64,000 nt of DNA, from NCBI RefSeq assembly GCF_002863585.1, contig NZ_PGUY01000062.1, forward strand, positions 62,001 through 126,000, in the 5' to 3' direction. The notes beneath the pieces were generated by a model that saw nothing but the letters and a program-made list of their open reading frames with translations, had not been told where the DNA came from and ran no database searches. This DNA is from Peribacillus deserti. Its GTDB lineage: Bacteria > Bacillota > Bacilli > Bacillales > DSM-1321. This document shows positions 63,404 to 64,000 of the stretch, in pieces (positions within the stretch are counted from its first letter, which is position 1; each line of letters starts with the position of its first letter). A program made the translations under genes and the position numbers.

Positions 63404-64000
63404 ATGTTGTTAGCAAAAAGAGTGCAGGCTTTAACCCCTTCTACAACGCTGGCTATTACGGCAAAGGCAAAGGAAATGAAATCACAGGGCATTGATGTAA
63501 TCGGACTGGGAGCAGGTGAACCTGATTTTAATACTCCTCAGCATATTATTGAAGCAGCTTCCGCATCCATGAATGAAGGGCATACTAAGTATACCCCTTC
63601 CGCCGGACTTCCCATGCTGAAATCAGCGATTGCCGAAAAGCTGAAGAAAGATCAGGGGCTGGAGTATAGTGCGTCCCAAATCATGGTAGCATCCGGTGCC
63701 AAGCATGCGCTCTACACTCTATTCCAGGCTATTTTGGATGAGGATGATGAAGTCATTATCCCGATTCCATATTGGGTTAGTTACCCTGAACAGGTCAAAC
63801 TAGCAGATGGCCAGCCTGTGTATGTAGAGGGAAAAGAGGATCATTCTTATAAGATGACTGCAGAACAGCTTGAAAAAGCCATTACACCCAAAACAAAGGC
63901 ACTGATACTTAATTCTCCAAGCAACCCAACAGGTATGATTTATTCCAGGGAAGAGCTTCAGAAACTTGGTGAAGTATGCTTAAAGCATAATATATTAATC
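63404..64000 (+). CDS. aspB: aspartate aminotransferase, N-terminal part (cut by window end)
   Basis: The first 199 codons are visible and open to the window edge. G-A-G-E-P-D-F-N-T-P near 36-45, Y-T-P-S-A-G-L, and S-P-S-N-P-T-G near 177 are fold-type I aminotransferase motifs. The PLP lysine lies beyond the edge. ATG 63404 with TTGGAGG upstream. It should interconvert aspartate and oxaloacetate. Confidence 0.94.
   Translation, partial: MLLAKRVQALTPSTTLAITAKAKEMKSQGIDVIGLGAGEPDFNTPQHIIEAASASMNEGHTKYTPSAGLPMLKSAIAEKLKKDQGLEYSASQIMVASGAKHALYTLFQAILDEDDEVIIPIPYWVSYPEQVKLADGQPVYVEGKEDHSYKMTAEQLEKAITPKTKALILNSPSNPTGMIYSREELQKLGEVCLKHNILI

Overview
The window is 64 kb of a low-GC, endospore-forming Firmicute, almost certainly a member of the Bacillaceae outside the B. 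subtilis group. The evidence is gene order: nearly every gene matches the B. subtilis ypbD-aspB segment in order and strand. The window includes sporulation and germination genes (sleB, ypeB, spoIVA, seaA, prsW), menaquinone and heptaprenyl genes, and a qcrABC menaquinol-cytochrome c reductase. Only ypjC is on the minus strand. I see no tRNA, rRNA, phage, transposase or CRISPR. The genus cannot be fixed by reading alone.

Layout. 1-6.5 kb: small membrane and regulatory genes (ypbD end, ypbE, ypbF, a CBS-ACT protein, ypbG), a cobalamin-binding MerR regulator of the CarH/LitR type, and the MecA-like adaptor mecB. 6.8-13.7 kb: gudB, bdr, ansA, prsW and the germination pair sleB-ypeB. 14.2-18 kb: the c-di-GMP receptor ypfA, ypfB, cmk, plsC and the four-S1-domain protein ypfD. 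18-19.4 kb: a gene-free stretch, where fni lies in B. subtilis, filled with phased repeat arrays. 19.4-27.4 kb: yphA, seaA and a capping subunit, der, gpsA, yphE, yphF, spoIVA. 27.7-32.5 kb: hbs, folE, mtrB, hepS, menG, hepT, ndk. 33.4-40.7 kb: cheR and the aromatic supra-operon aroC-aroB-aroH-hisC-tyrA-aroA, without trpEDCFBA at its usual site. 40.8-48.9 kb: an amidohydrolase-like orphan, ypiA, ypiB, ypiF, qcrABC, ypjA, ypjB and a zinc metallopeptidase. 49.9-58.9 kb: ypjC (minus), ypjD, dapB, mgsA, bshB1, bshA, cca, birA, panB, panC, panD. 59.5-64 kb: dinG, ypmA, tseB and the start of aspB.

How the genes fit together. Chorismate made by aroB, aroA and aroC feeds aroH and tyrA, and also the menaquinone branch completed by hepS, hepT and menG; menaquinol is then oxidised by QcrABC. 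Bacillithiol is represented by two biosynthetic genes (bshA, bshB1) and its disulfide reductase (bdr). Pantothenate synthesis (panBCD) and a BirA biotin ligase/repressor follow.

The intergenic DNA holds the most unusual content. First, three arrays repeat an 8-9-bp word every 20-21 bp (8.2, 18.5 and 24.2 kb), and a fourth uses roughly 29-31 bp (19.2 kb). Each array has its own word, and the largest has about 16 units with a dimeric 40/42-bp super-period. Second, there are two families of palindromic intergenic repeats, here called A (about 130 bp) and B (about 200-260 bp). B copies are inserted inside A copies at several loci, which suggests past mobility. Other points of interest are a ribosome binding site inside a hairpin (3.26 kb), a probable sigma-D promoter before cheR, a candidate small RNA or leader before panB, and the missing trp and fni genes.
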